Positions 7,163 to 15,706 of a stretch of DNA of 64,000 nt are shown here, one piece after another (position 1 is the first letter of the stretch; each line of letters starts with the position of its first letter). The position numbers were made by a program, and so were the translations under genes. Source of the stretch: Oscillospiraceae bacterium (lineage in GTDB: Bacteria; Bacillota; Clostridia; Oscillospirales; Ruminococcaceae); assembly GCA_017472735.1 (NCBI GenBank), contig JAFUOD010000008.1, positions 62,001 to 126,000 on the forward strand, in the 5' to 3' direction. The notes beneath the pieces are model-generated. The model saw nothing but the letters and a program-made list of their open reading frames with translations, was not told the origin of the DNA and searched no databases.

Positions 7163-7906
7163 ATGCAAAACTGTGATATTGATAAGGCAATACCGTGGAA
7201 CCCGTGGCACGGCTGTAAAAAGGTAAGCCCCGGTTGTAAGAACTGCTTTGTATATAAGATGGACAGACGCTACGGCAGAGATACCACCCTCATTGCCAAA
7301 GGAAAAACGACCTATGAACTGAAGGACAAGGACTGTCCTCCGAATTCCATCGTCAAGCTCTGCTTTTCCTCCGATTTCTTTATCGAGGAAGCTGACGCGT
7401 GGCGTGAAGGCTGTTGGGATTTTATCAGGCGCAGAAAAGACTGCATCTTCGTTACCACCACCAAGCGCCCCGAAAGAATAAAGCAGTGTGTTCCGTTCGA
7501 TTGGGGTGACGGCTGGGAGCATTTTCATCTGAGCATTTCTATTGAAAATCAGGAAATGGCAGATATCCGTTTGAAGCATTTTTTAGAGGCCCCTCTCAAG
7601 CATCGCGAGGTGTTCTGTTCGCCATTGATTGCGCCCATCAGACTTGGTAAATACCTTGACACAGGACTTATTAAGTGTGTCAACGTCGGCGGCGAGATGT
7701 CGCCCAAAAATGAAGTAAGACCGATCATGTGGGAGTGGGTGCGTGACCTCTATCTTGAAGCAAAGGAAAGAAATATTGAATTCTATTTCCACCAATGCGG
7801 ATCCATGTTTATGCGTGACGGAGCCAATATCGGCAAATGGAAATTAAACGAGCAGATCGCCCGTGCCGAGGAGATTCAGCACGAGCTTGAAGAAATCTAT
7901 GGTTAA
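7163..7906 (+). CDS. DUF5131 (phage Gp37/Gp68-type three-Cys) protein
   Basis: A 247-residue stand-alone paralogue of the first domain of the gene at 5553. It keeps the same motif order: IPWNPWHGC with C-x6-C-x2-C, KLCFSSDFFIEEADAWR, FVTTTKRPERIKQC, VNVGGEMSPKNEVRPIMW and a C-terminal FYFHQCG. Function is unknown; members occur in phages and in bacterial genomes. Its AAAGGA site lies in the end of the MarR gene, and it starts four bases after the MarR stop, so translation is probably coupled. Sequence identity with its neighbour is only moderate, so the duplication is old or the two copies were acquired separately. Confidence 0.82.
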   Translation: MQNCDIDKAIPWNPWHGCKKVSPGCKNCFVYKMDRRYGRDTTLIAKGKTTYELKDKDCPPNSIVKLCFSSDFFIEEADAWREGCWDFIRRRKDCIFVTTTKRPERIKQCVPFDWGDGWEHFHLSISIENQEMADIRLKHFLEAPLKHREVFCSPLIAPIRLGKYLDTGLIKCVNVGGEMSPKNEVRPIMWEWVRDLYLEAKERNIEFYFHQCGSMFMRDGANIGKWKLNEQIARAEEIQHELEEIYG

Positions 7907-7921
7907 ATAAGGAGAATTACA

Positions 7922-8455
7922 ATGAACACACTTGATGCAATTCACGGCAGAAGATCCATCCGTAATTTTAACGGTGAACCCATTACCGATGCAGAGACCC
8001 ATGAAATTTTAAAGGCGGCATATGCGGCACCCGTAGGCCGTGCTATGTACGATACCCTAAGTCTCACAGTCATCACAAATAGGGAACTTCTTGACAGATG
8101 GGAGAGACTTATGCAGACAGCTGTCGGAAATCCCGACCTGCACCCTTTTTACGGCGCTCCTTGCGTGATCCTCGTATCCTCAGCCATGCCGAATGCACCG
8201 ATGAGTAACGTAAACTTTTCCAATGCCGCTATTCTTGTTCAAAATATGGCGCTCGCTGCAACCGAGCTTGGTGTGGGCGCTTGTCATATCTGGGGCGCTG
8301 TCGGCGTGCTTGGCGGTAATGCAGAACTTACAGCGGAAATGAACATTCCCGAAGGTATGGTTCCTTGCTGTGCCATCGCCCTCGGTCATTTTGACGGTAA
8401 ATATGAGCTTCGTGAGGCCATAGATTCCCGTATTAAGACGAACTTTATAAAATAA
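7922..8455 (+). CDS. Nitroreductase-family FMN flavoprotein
   Basis: A 177-residue NAD(P)H-dependent flavin enzyme of the nitroreductase family. RRSIRNFNGEPIT near the N terminus supplies the FMN phosphate-binding RRSxR motif, AAPVG follows, and the second FMN motif is in AILVQNMALAATELGVGAC. The length matches the short, minimal nitroreductases of Clostridia. The ATG has AAGGAG in front of it and lies 15 bases after the second DUF5131 gene. It is the last gene of the operon starting at 5553; no clear terminator follows. Confidence 0.9.
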   Translation: MNTLDAIHGRRSIRNFNGEPITDAETHEILKAAYAAPVGRAMYDTLSLTVITNRELLDRWERLMQTAVGNPDLHPFYGAPCVILVSSAMPNAPMSNVNFSNAAILVQNMALAATELGVGACHIWGAVGVLGGNAELTAEMNIPEGMVPCCAIALGHFDGKYELREAIDSRIKTNFIK

Positions 8456-8490
8456 ACTACAGAAGATAATTACTTTTTCACATCTTATTC

Positions 8491-8540
8491 TTGAAAAGTT
8501 CACAGAATTGCGATATAATCTAACGCGGTTAGATTATATC
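8491..8540 (+). promoter_or_regulatory. Promoter with perfect 13-bp inverted repeat operator (second MarR gene)
   Basis: TTGAAA (8491-8496), 17 bases, and TATAAT (8514-8519) form the promoter. A perfect palindrome, GATATAATCTAAC-GCG-GTTAGATTATATC (8512-8540), covers the -10 box and start site. Its core TCTAAC-3-GTTAGA recurs at 9052-9066. The arrangement is typical autorepression by a MarR dimer. Confidence 0.85.
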
Positions 8541-8556
8541 TCGAAAGGAGAAGAAT

Positions 8557-9006
8557 ATGGCTACAAAAGAGCAGGTCGAGTTCATAATGAATGAATTTCC
8601 CAAGGCGCATCCGGTAAATTTCTTTAGGATCATCAATGATGCCAATGCCGGAATCGGCTTTGCAATGAAATTGCTTTATGCTGCTGAGGGTAACCGTTTA
8701 TCGGCAGGAGCAATCAGCGATGCAATGGGTGTCAGCACAGCACGGGTTGCGGTGCTTCTTAAAAAAATGGAAAACAAGGGTCTGATCGTCCGTGAAAGCG
8801 ATGAAGCAGATGCGCGTGTTACGATCGTTCGTCTTTCGGAAAAGGGAATCGATACCGCAAGAGCTATGCGTGAAAAAATACTTGATCATATTTCAGGTGT
8901 TATAGATAAGCTCGGCATGGAAAAGCTGGAACAGTTTATCGCACTTTCCGTAGAGGTGAAAGAGGCAATGGAGGAGCGATTACCTCCCGAAGCCAAAACA
9001 TTATAA
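8557..9006 (+). CDS. MarR-family transcriptional regulator (autorepressor)
   Basis: A 149-residue winged-helix regulator. RLSAGAISDAMGVSTARVAVLL is the helix-turn-helix and VRESDEADARVTIVRLS the wing, with flanking helices for dimerisation. The start has AAAGGAG eight bases upstream. The perfect palindrome over its own promoter and a second copy of the operator core just downstream of the gene indicate control of itself and of the neighbouring locus. The next unit contains the remains of an ABC exporter gene, a common MarR partner; the regulated gene has been lost. Confidence 0.88.
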   Translation: MATKEQVEFIMNEFPKAHPVNFFRIINDANAGIGFAMKLLYAAEGNRLSAGAISDAMGVSTARVAVLLKKMENKGLIVRESDEADARVTIVRLSEKGIDTARAMREKILDHISGVIDKLGMEKLEQFIALSVEVKEAMEERLPPEAKTL

Positions 9007-9051
9007 TTAAAAACTAATCAGGCGTATGTCTGTTTTATTTTTGAGAATAAA

Positions 9052-9066
9052 TCTAACCAAGTTAGA
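9052..9066. promoter_or_regulatory. Second MarR operator core
   Basis: TCTAAC-CAA-GTTAGA matches the core of the operator at 8519-8533 in both half-sites. It lies 46 bases after the MarR gene, in front of the ABC transporter remnant. Confidence 0.6.
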
Positions 9067-9232
9067 CAACGGCATTTATGAGCTTACACATAAATTTAAG
9101 TAAGAAAGCTTTTGTTCCGCAAAAGAAGTATTTATGTTTAAATTAGTAAAAAACAGCAGGGCAGGATCTATACTCTTGACCGTGTCGCCTTTGTTATTGC
9201 TCGGGTATGGTTAGATATAACAATTCCAATAT

Positions 9233-9328
9233 ATGAATGACAGCGACATTATAGAAAGCGAAACACACGAGAAACTGCTTGTAAAGAACAGCTTCTATAC
9301 CAATCTTTACAGCAGTCAGTTTGAATAA
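9233..9328 (+). pseudogene. C-terminal remnant of an ABC exporter ATPase
   Basis: Translation of 9233-9328 gives MNDSDIIESETHEKLL... SFYTNLYSSQFE and a stop, which is the classic C-terminal end of a fused permease/ATPase exporter (VMNDGDIIESGTHEELL type). Walker A, signature and Walker B regions are absent. Just upstream, 9133-9213 reads as a short hydrophobic frame (MFKLVKNSRAGSILL...) that could be the N-terminal start of the same exporter, so an internal deletion of most of the gene is likely. The 370-base stretch 9007-9376 holds only this remnant and the operator copy. Confidence 0.65.
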
Positions 9329-9376
9329 GCATCGTAAAGCAAAATGGATGCCATATACAGAAAGAATGATTAGATA

Positions 9377-12300
9377 ATGAAAATTTTTGGAGCAGGAATA
9401 GACATCGGTTCCACAACGGTCAAACTGGTGGTGCTGGATGAAAATGAGAAAATATTATACGGCGAGTACCGCCGCCATCATGCCGAAACCCAAAAGACGT
9501 TAGCAGAATTACTGAAAGATGCAAATAAACGTTTGGGCGATTGTTCGTTGCGGCTCAAAATCACAGGCTCAGGCTCGATAAATCTTGGAAAAGCACTGAA
9601 TATCGGTTTTGTGCAGGAGGTATCTGCAGTAGCAACCGCTCTGCAAAGAACGGCACCTCAGACAGATGTTGCCATTGAACTTGGCGGTGAGGATGCAAAG
9701 ATCATTTATTTTACAGGCGGTTTGGAAGAACGGATGAACGGCGTTTGCGCTGGCGGTACGGGATCTTTCATCGACCAGATGGCAAGCCTTTTGCAAACTG
9801 ACGCTGAGGGACTTAATATCGAAGCGGAAAACTATAAGCAGATCTATCCCATTGCCGCCCGTTGCGGTGTCTTTGCCAAAACGGACATTCAGCCGCTTAT
9901 CAACGAGGGCGCTACCAAAGCCGACCTTGCCGCCTCTATTTTTCAGGCGGTGGTCAATCAGACCATTTCTGGTCTTGCCTGCGGAAAACCCATTCGTGGT
10001 ACTGTTGCCTTTTTGGGTGGACCGCTTCATTATCTGCCCGAACTGAAAAAAGCCTTTATCCGCACCTTGAAATTAACTCCCGAAACAACCGTGGATCCCG
10101 AAAATTCACACCTCTTTGCTGCTATGGGTGCGGCACTTGAAAGTGGGGATTCAGAGCCGATACATATTGAAGATTTAATAAAACGCTTGGAAAGCGGTGT
10201 TGAGGTCTCCTTTGAAATGCCGAGACTTTCACCTCTTTTTAAGGATAAGGCAGAGTATGACGCATTTTGCGATCGTCATAGCAAAGCGGTCGTTCCCAAG
10301 GGTGAACTTTCTACCTACGAAGGAGATTGCTTTTTAGGTATTGATGCCGGCTCTACCACTACAAAAGTGGCGTTGATCGGAGATCATGGAGAGCTTTTGT
10401 ATTCTTTTTATGCCAATAATAAGGGAAATCCCATACAAACAGCAAAAACAGCAATCATCGAACTTCAAAAAATTTTACCTATCGGTGCAAAAATTGTCAG
10501 ATCCTGCTCCACGGGCTATGGCGAGGGCCTCTTAAAGACCGCCTTTTCCTTGGACGAGGGAGAGGTAGAAACTATCGCCCATACCACCGCCGCCGCTTTT
10601 TTTGACAGTAACGTGGATTGCGTGCTGGATATCGGCGGACAGGATATGAAGTGTATAAAGATGCGCAGCGGTGCGGTTGATACCATCATGCTCAACGAGG
10701 CCTGCTCCTCCGGTTGCGGCTCGTTTATCGAAAACTTTGCAAATTCTTTGGGCTTTTCTGCCGCTGATTTTGCAAAGGAAGCCCTTTTTGCCGAAAAGCC
10801 TGTTGATCTGGGTACCCGTTGCACCGTGTTTATGAACTCCAATGTGAAACAGGCGCAAAAGGAGGGTGCGAGCGTAGCAGATATTTCGGCAGGACTTGCT
10901 TATTCGGTTATCAAAAATGCACTGTATAAGGTCATAAAGCTTGCCGATGCAAAGGACTTGGGTAAACACATCGTTGTGCAGGGCGGTACCTTCTATAACC
11001 ATGCTGTACTGCGCGCTTTCGAGCAGATTGCAGGGGTTGAGGCTATCTGTCCCGATATTTCGGGTATTATGGGTGCTTTCGGCGCGGCACTCATTGCTAA
11101 GGAACGCTACTGCGGTCAAGCATCCACTATGCTTTCTCTCGATGAGATCGACAGCCTTACCTATAAGACTTCTACCGTTCGCTGCGGTGGATGCTCTAAC
11201 AACTGTATGCTGACGATCAACACCTTTCAAAACGGCAAAAAGCACATTACGGGCAACCGTTGTGAAAAGGGAGCAGGCGGTGGAAATAATGCGAAGGCGC
11301 CCAGTATGGTGGAATATAAACGCAAGCGTTTGTTCGACTATACCTATCCCGCGAATGCGCCGAGAGGTGTTATCGGTATTCCGAGAGTGCTCAATATGTA
11401 CGAAAACTATCCTTATTGGGCAACCTTTTTCGCAAAGCTTGGCTTCGAAGTCGTACTGTCGCCATTGAGTGACCGTAAGCTTTATGAACGGGGTATGGAA
11501 TCCATTCCTTCGGAATCGGAATGTTACCCTGCAAAGTTATCCCACGGTCATGTGCAGTGGCTTATCGACAACGGTGTTACAACAATTTTTCACCCTTGCG
11601 TATTCTATGAGCATCAGGAAACAAAGACGGCGCAAAATCACTATAACTGTCCTATCGTTGTCTCCTATGCCGAAAATTTAAAAAATAACGTAGAGGATAT
11701 CGGCAACAAAGGAGTTCGATATATCCGTCCCTTCATTGCTTTTACAGATGAGAAAACCGCCGCAGACCGCCTTGTGCAGTTGTGTCAAAAGGAATGGGGC
11801 ATTTCAGAATCTGAGGTTCGGGCGGCAGCAAATGCTGCTTGGAGTGAACAACGAAGAGCGAAAGAGGATATTCGGTCAGAGGGCAAGCGTCTTCTTGAAC
11901 AAATGGAGAAAAATCACGGCAGAGGTATCGTTTTGGCGGGAAGACCGTATCATATTGACCCCGAAATTAACCACGGTATTCCCGAAATGATTGCGTCCTA
12001 CGGACTTACTGTATTTACTGAGGATAGCTTGCCCACTGATTTTGAAGAGGGACCGCTTCGTGTAACAGACCAGTGGGTCTATCATTCCAGACTATACACA
12101 GCCGCTGAATTTGTAAGCCATAGGAACGATTTGGAGTTGATACAGCTCAATTCCTTCGGTTGCGGCTTAGATGCCGTTACCACCGATCAGGTGCAGGAAA
12201 TTCTCGAAAACAGCGGTAAGCTCTATACCGTTTTAAAGATCGACGAGGTAAATAACCTTGGTGCCGCAAGAATTCGTATCCGCTCTCTTTTGGCGGCAAT

Positions 12301-13624
12301 GCAACAACGACAAAAGCAGGGTGTTGTTTCGGACTCTGTTCCGTTCGAGTATCAACGCGCCGAGTTTACGAAACCAATGTTCGAAAACGGTTATACCATT
12401 CTGGCACCGCAGATGAGCCCGATTCATTTTGATATTTTAGAGCCGGTATTTCATAAATACGGGTTTAACATTGAGGTGCTGGATAACGACAACCGCAACG
12501 CCATCGATACAGGGCTGAAATACGTCAATAACGATGCCTGCTTCCCGTCTATTACGGTGGTTGGGCAGATCATGGACGCCGTTCTTTCGGGCAAATATGA
12601 TACGAATAAATTGGCGGTTATTATGACGCAAACAGGCGGATGCTGCAGAGCCAGCAACTATGTCGGCTTTATCCGCCGAGCACTTGCTAAGGTCGGGCTT
12701 TCGCATATCCCCGTGATTTCTCTCAATGCCAACGGTATGGAGAAAAACGAGGGCTTTAAGCCGCCGCTTAAAATGGTGATTTCGGCGGCAAAAGCTATTG
12801 TTTACGGTGACCTGTTTATGCGTTGTCTGTACCGAGTTCGTCCTTATGAAAAGGTAAAGGGTTCCGCCGACAAACTCCATAAATATTGGCAGAAGATCGC
12901 CATCGACAGTCTTGTAAACAAGAAAACCAAGTGGTCTTACAAAAAGGTTTGCCAAAACATCGTGGAGTCCTTTGATACTCTCGCCATCAATGAAACAGTT
13001 AAAAAGCCTCGTGTGGGCGTTGTCGGTGAGATATTAGTAAAATATATGCCGCTTGCCAATAACCACATTGTAGAACTGTTGGAAAATGAGGGCGCAGAGG
13101 CTGTTGTTCCCGATCTTATGGACTTTATGAACTTCTGCATCTACGGCGGCGACTACAAGCACCGTTTCCTCGGGGCAAAATGGATAAGCTCCTTTATTGC
13201 TAAGGCGGGTGTGTCCGTTATCCGAACACTCAGAGGTCCTGCTTTGCGAGCGCTTGAAAAAAGCAAGCGTTTTGAAGCGCCGATGCGTATCGAAAAGGTG
13301 GCAGAACTGGCAAAGCCTTTTTTGTCCTTGGGCAATCAATACGGCGAAGGCTGGTTTTTGACCGGTGAAATGGCAGAGCTGATAACGAGCGGTGTTCCCA
13401 ATATCGTGTGTATTCAGCCTTCTGCTTGCCTGCCCAATCATGTGGTTGGCAAGGGTGTTATCAAAGCACTGAAAAAAGCATATCCGCAATCGAACATTGT
13501 GGCAGTGGACTATGATCCGGGAGCGAGTGAGGTCAATCAGTTAAACCGAATCAAACTGATGCTTTCATCTGCACGGGATGCGATCAAGCCGGCTAAACCG
13601 AGAGAACTTGTTACACAAAGATAG
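9377..13624 (+). CDS. Acyl-CoA dehydratase activase-related protein (double BadF/BadG/BcrA/BcrD ATPase plus DUF2229)
   Basis: A 1415-residue cytoplasmic protein. Two ASKHA-type ATPase domains are visible: residues ~4-255 (GIDIGSTTVKLVVLD, CAGGTGSFIDQM, ARCGVFAKTDIQPLINEG) and ~317-570 (GIDAGSTTTKVALIG, CSSGCGSFIENFA, TRCTVFMNSNVKQAQKEG). The cysteine in each CxxGxGSF loop is the family's [4Fe-4S] ligand in the homodimer. A DUF2229 region (~655-870, RGVIGIPRVLNMYENYPYW, ESECYPAKLSHGH) and a HgdB-like C-terminal half (TQTGGCCRASNYVG) follow. Known relatives inject an electron into 2-hydroxyacyl-CoA dehydratases at the cost of ATP, but the role of this giant form is unknown. The ribosome binding site is weak. 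No dehydratase subunits occur nearby. Confidence 0.85.
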   Translation: MKIFGAGIDIGSTTVKLVVLDENEKILYGEYRRHHAETQKTLAELLKDANKRLGDCSLRLKITGSGSINLGKALNIGFVQEVSAVATALQRTAPQTDVAIELGGEDAKIIYFTGGLEERMNGVCAGGTGSFIDQMASLLQTDAEGLNIEAENYKQIYPIAARCGVFAKTDIQPLINEGATKADLAASIFQAVVNQTISGLACGKPIRGTVAFLGGPLHYLPELKKAFIRTLKLTPETTVDPENSHLFAAMGAALESGDSEPIHIEDLIKRLESGVEVSFEMPRLSPLFKDKAEYDAFCDRHSKAVVPKGELSTYEGDCFLGIDAGSTTTKVALIGDHGELLYSFYANNKGNPIQTAKTAIIELQKILPIGAKIVRSCSTGYGEGLLKTAFSLDEGEVETIAHTTAAAFFDSNVDCVLDIGGQDMKCIKMRSGAVDTIMLNEACSSGCGSFIENFANSLGFSAADFAKEALFAEKPVDLGTRCTVFMNSNVKQAQKEGASVADISAGLAYSVIKNALYKVIKLADAKDLGKHIVVQGGTFYNHAVLRAFEQIAGVEAICPDISGIMGAFGAALIAKERYCGQASTMLSLDEIDSLTYKTSTVRCGGCSNNCMLTINTFQNGKKHITGNRCEKGAGGGNNAKAPSMVEYKRKRLFDYTYPANAPRGVIGIPRVLNMYENYPYWATFFAKLGFEVVLSPLSDRKLYERGMESIPSESECYPAKLSHGHVQWLIDNGVTTIFHPCVFYEHQETKTAQNHYNCPIVVSYAENLKNNVEDIGNKGVRYIRPFIAFTDEKTAADRLVQLCQKEWGISESEVRAAANAAWSEQRRAKEDIRSEGKRLLEQMEKNHGRGIVLAGRPYHIDPEINHGIPEMIASYGLTVFTEDSLPTDFEEGPLRVTDQWVYHSRLYTAAEFVSHRNDLELIQLNSFGCGLDAVTTDQVQEILENSGKLYTVLKIDEVNNLGAARIRIRSLLAAMQQRQKQGVVSDSVPFEYQRAEFTKPMFENGYTILAPQMSPIHFDILEPVFHKYGFNIEVLDNDNRNAIDTGLKYVNNDACFPSITVVGQIMDAVLSGKYDTNKLAVIMTQTGGCCRASNYVGFIRRALAKVGLSHIPVISLNANGMEKNEGFKPPLKMVISAAKAIVYGDLFMRCLYRVRPYEKVKGSADKLHKYWQKIAIDSLVNKKTKWSYKKVCQNIVESFDTLAINETVKKPRVGVVGEILVKYMPLANNHIVELLENEGAEAVVPDLMDFMNFCIYGGDYKHRFLGAKWISSFIAKAGVSVIRTLRGPALRALEKSKRFEAPMRIEKVAELAKPFLSLGNQYGEGWFLTGEMAELITSGVPNIVCIQPSACLPNHVVGKGVIKALKKAYPQSNIVAVDYDPGASEVNQLNRIKLMLSSARDAIKPAKPRELVTQR

Positions 13625-13687
13625 ATATATTAAGGCTTATGTGGTACAATATAAAATCGTAAGTGAAATAAAAACAGGAGACTAACA

Positions 13688-14614
13688 ATGACAGATATAG
13701 GCAGACTCGGACTCGGTACGATGGATATGAACCTCGGCAACAAGCAAAGTTCCATCAAAACGATTCACGCCGCGCTCGACGCAGGTGTAACTCTCTTTAA
13801 TACGGGCGAATTCTACCAAGGCAGTGAAAGCGAAATGGTAACCGGTGAAGCCTTGAAGGACGTTAAGCGTGAAAACTTTTTCCTTTCTGTCAAGTTCGGC
13901 GTTCTGCCGTCTCCCGAAGGCGGTATCTACGGTCTTGACGTAAAGCCGTTTAATGTGAAGGGGCATTTGACTTATTCGCTTCGCCGTCTCGGACTTGATT
14001 ATATCGACCTCTATCAGCCGGCACGACAGGATACCACCGTTCCCGTGGAGGAGCTTGTTGGTGCGATTGCCGAGCAGGTCAAGGCAGGCTATGTCAAGCA
14101 TATCGGCCTTTCTATGGTGGATGCCGAAACGCTTCGCCGCGCCTGCAAGGTGCATCCCATTCATACAGTGGAGATGAATTATTCTCTCATAAACCGTGAT
14201 ATCGAAAAAGAGCTGATTGCCGCTGCAAAGGAACTTGGTGTTAAGGTGCTTGCCTTTGGTGTTCTCGGTCATGGTATGTTCTCGGAAAAGGTGCTTGAAA
14301 CGGGTGGCTTCGGCAGAGGCAGAATACCCGAAGAATCGCTTTCTGCTGTTAATGCAATAAAGAATATCGCCGATGAAAAAGGCGTTTCGCTTTCACAATT
14401 GATGATTGCGTGGTCGCTTGCAAAACACGAGAATGTTCAGGTCCTCGTTGGTACAACCAAGCCGGAGCATCTTTTGAGCGCAGTAGAGGCACTCAAAATA
14501 TCGCTTACCAAAGAGGATATCGAGCACATGGAATCCGCTTCCCCCAAAAGACTCTTTGCAGGCAGAGGTATGCGTAATTTTGTGTTTACGGACGGAAAAA
14601 TGATGCGTTTATAA
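13688..14614 (+). CDS. Aldo/keto reductase
   Basis: A 308-residue TIM-barrel NAD(P)H-dependent oxidoreductase. LGLGTMDMN opens the barrel, the catalytic Tyr lies in GEFYQGSESE, the catalytic Lys in LSVKFGVLP, and LDYIDLYQPARQD is the strand typical of the YajO/aryl-alcohol dehydrogenase group. The C-terminal phosphate-binding segment is VLVGTTKPEHL. The start has AACAGGAG before it. It lies 63 bases after the activase gene on the same strand and could be co-transcribed. Substrate unknown. Confidence 0.9.
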   Translation: MTDIGRLGLGTMDMNLGNKQSSIKTIHAALDAGVTLFNTGEFYQGSESEMVTGEALKDVKRENFFLSVKFGVLPSPEGGIYGLDVKPFNVKGHLTYSLRRLGLDYIDLYQPARQDTTVPVEELVGAIAEQVKAGYVKHIGLSMVDAETLRRACKVHPIHTVEMNYSLINRDIEKELIAAAKELGVKVLAFGVLGHGMFSEKVLETGGFGRGRIPEESLSAVNAIKNIADEKGVSLSQLMIAWSLAKHENVQVLVGTTKPEHLLSAVEALKISLTKEDIEHMESASPKRLFAGRGMRNFVFTDGKMMRL

Positions 14615-14670
14615 AATATACCTGCAAAATTTCCAAGTGCTTCAAATCCGGAGTAGGTAATATGGTAAAA

Positions 14671-14703
14671 AAACAGGCGATGCCGTGTGGCATCGCCTGT
14701 AAT
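14671..14703. terminator. Strong hairpin ending the aldo/keto reductase unit
   Basis: A perfect 12-bp stem, ACAGGCGATGCC / GGCATCGCCTGT, over a GTGT loop, with an A-run before it. The T-run on the plus strand is poor, so it may be imperfect as an intrinsic terminator in that direction. Confidence 0.65.
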
Positions 14704-14711
14704 TACATTAA

Positions 14712-14755
14712 AACTTTACAGATAAGTTGACAGATGTAAAGTTTTGCGGTATAAT
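14712..14755 (+). promoter_or_regulatory. nad operon promoter with inverted-repeat operator (probable NiaR site)
   Basis: TTGACA (14727-14732), 17 bases, TATAAT (14750-14755). The inverted repeat AACTTTACA (14712-14720) / TGTAAAGTT (14735-14743) spans the -35 box with a 14-base gap. The last gene of the operon encodes the niacin-responsive repressor NiaR, so this is its expected target. Confidence 0.75.
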
Positions 14756-14801
14756 ACACAAGTTAAAAATAAATCGTTCGAGAGATAAAGGAAAGGTACA
14801 T

Positions 14802-15701
14802 ATGAAAGATCAAATCGAACAATTAAAGAGAGCGAAAAATGCTGTTATTCTCGCTCATTATTATGCACCTGCCGAGGTGCAGGAAATAGCAGACTTTGTG
14901 GGTGACTCGTTCTATCTTGCAAAGATTGCCAAACAGAGTAAGGCAGATATTATCGTGTTTTGCGGCGTGTCATTTATGGGGGAGAGCGCCAAGATTCTCA
15001 ATCCCGATAAAAAGGTTCTTATGCCGGATCTGGTTGCCGATTGCCCGATGGCACATATGGTAGCGCGTGGTGCCATCGATGAGATGCGTGCAAAGTATAA
15101 TGACCTTGCAGTCGTTTGTTATATTAACTCTACTGCTGAACTGAAATGCCAAAGTGACGTGTGCGTAACGTCCTCCAACGCAGTGAAGATCGTAAAGGCA
15201 CTTCCAAACAAGAATATATTCTTTATTCCCGACCGAAACCTTGGCAGATTTGTTGCTGAACAGGTGCCTGAAAAGAATATCATACTCAATGACGGTTGCT
15301 GTCCCATTCATGCTGCAATAACGGCGCAGCAGGTAAAAGCTGAAAAGGATAAGCACCCCGATGCTATCGTGCTTTCCCATCCGGAATGTGATGCATCCGT
15401 ACTTGCTCTTTCCGATTATATCGGCAGCACTGCAGAGATTATTTCCTTTGCCAAAAACAGTGTTGCGAACGAGTTTATCGTTTGCACGGAAGACGGTGTG
15501 AACTATAAGTTGCTTTCGGAAAATCCGAATAAATGCTTTTATTATCCCAAACCTCATCCGTGCTGTGCCGATATGAAGCTTAATACTCTTGCCGCTGTTT
15601 TGTCGGTGCTGGAAAAGGAAGACAAAGAAGTAACCGTAAACGAGGATGTTCGCCGAAAAGCTCTGCTTCCTCTTGAAAAAATGTTGGAGCTTGCAAAATA
15701 A
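14802..15701 (+). CDS. nadA: Quinolinate synthase
   Basis: A 299-residue [4Fe-4S] enzyme that condenses iminoaspartate with dihydroxyacetone phosphate to quinolinate, the second step of de novo NAD synthesis. NAVILAHYYAPAEVQEIADFVGDS is the diagnostic N-terminal region. The three cluster cysteines are in VFCGVSFMGE, the CQSDVCVTSSN segment and PHPCCADMKLNTL. The start at 14802 follows GGAAAGG, while the longer upstream frame runs through the promoter. First gene of nadA-nadB-nadC-niaR. Confidence 0.97.
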   Translation: MKDQIEQLKRAKNAVILAHYYAPAEVQEIADFVGDSFYLAKIAKQSKADIIVFCGVSFMGESAKILNPDKKVLMPDLVADCPMAHMVARGAIDEMRAKYNDLAVVCYINSTAELKCQSDVCVTSSNAVKIVKALPNKNIFFIPDRNLGRFVAEQVPEKNIILNDGCCPIHAAITAQQVKAEKDKHPDAIVLSHPECDASVLALSDYIGSTAEIISFAKNSVANEFIVCTEDGVNYKLLSENPNKCFYYPKPHPCCADMKLNTLAAVLSVLEKEDKEVTVNEDVRRKALLPLEKMLELAK

Positions 15702-15706
15702 GAATT

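Noticed and set aside
5191..14614. Genomic island integrated at tRNA-Ser
   Set aside because: The only repeat of the tRNA 3' end is 154 bases away, no integrase or recombinase gene is present, and no matching end was seen after 14.6 kb.
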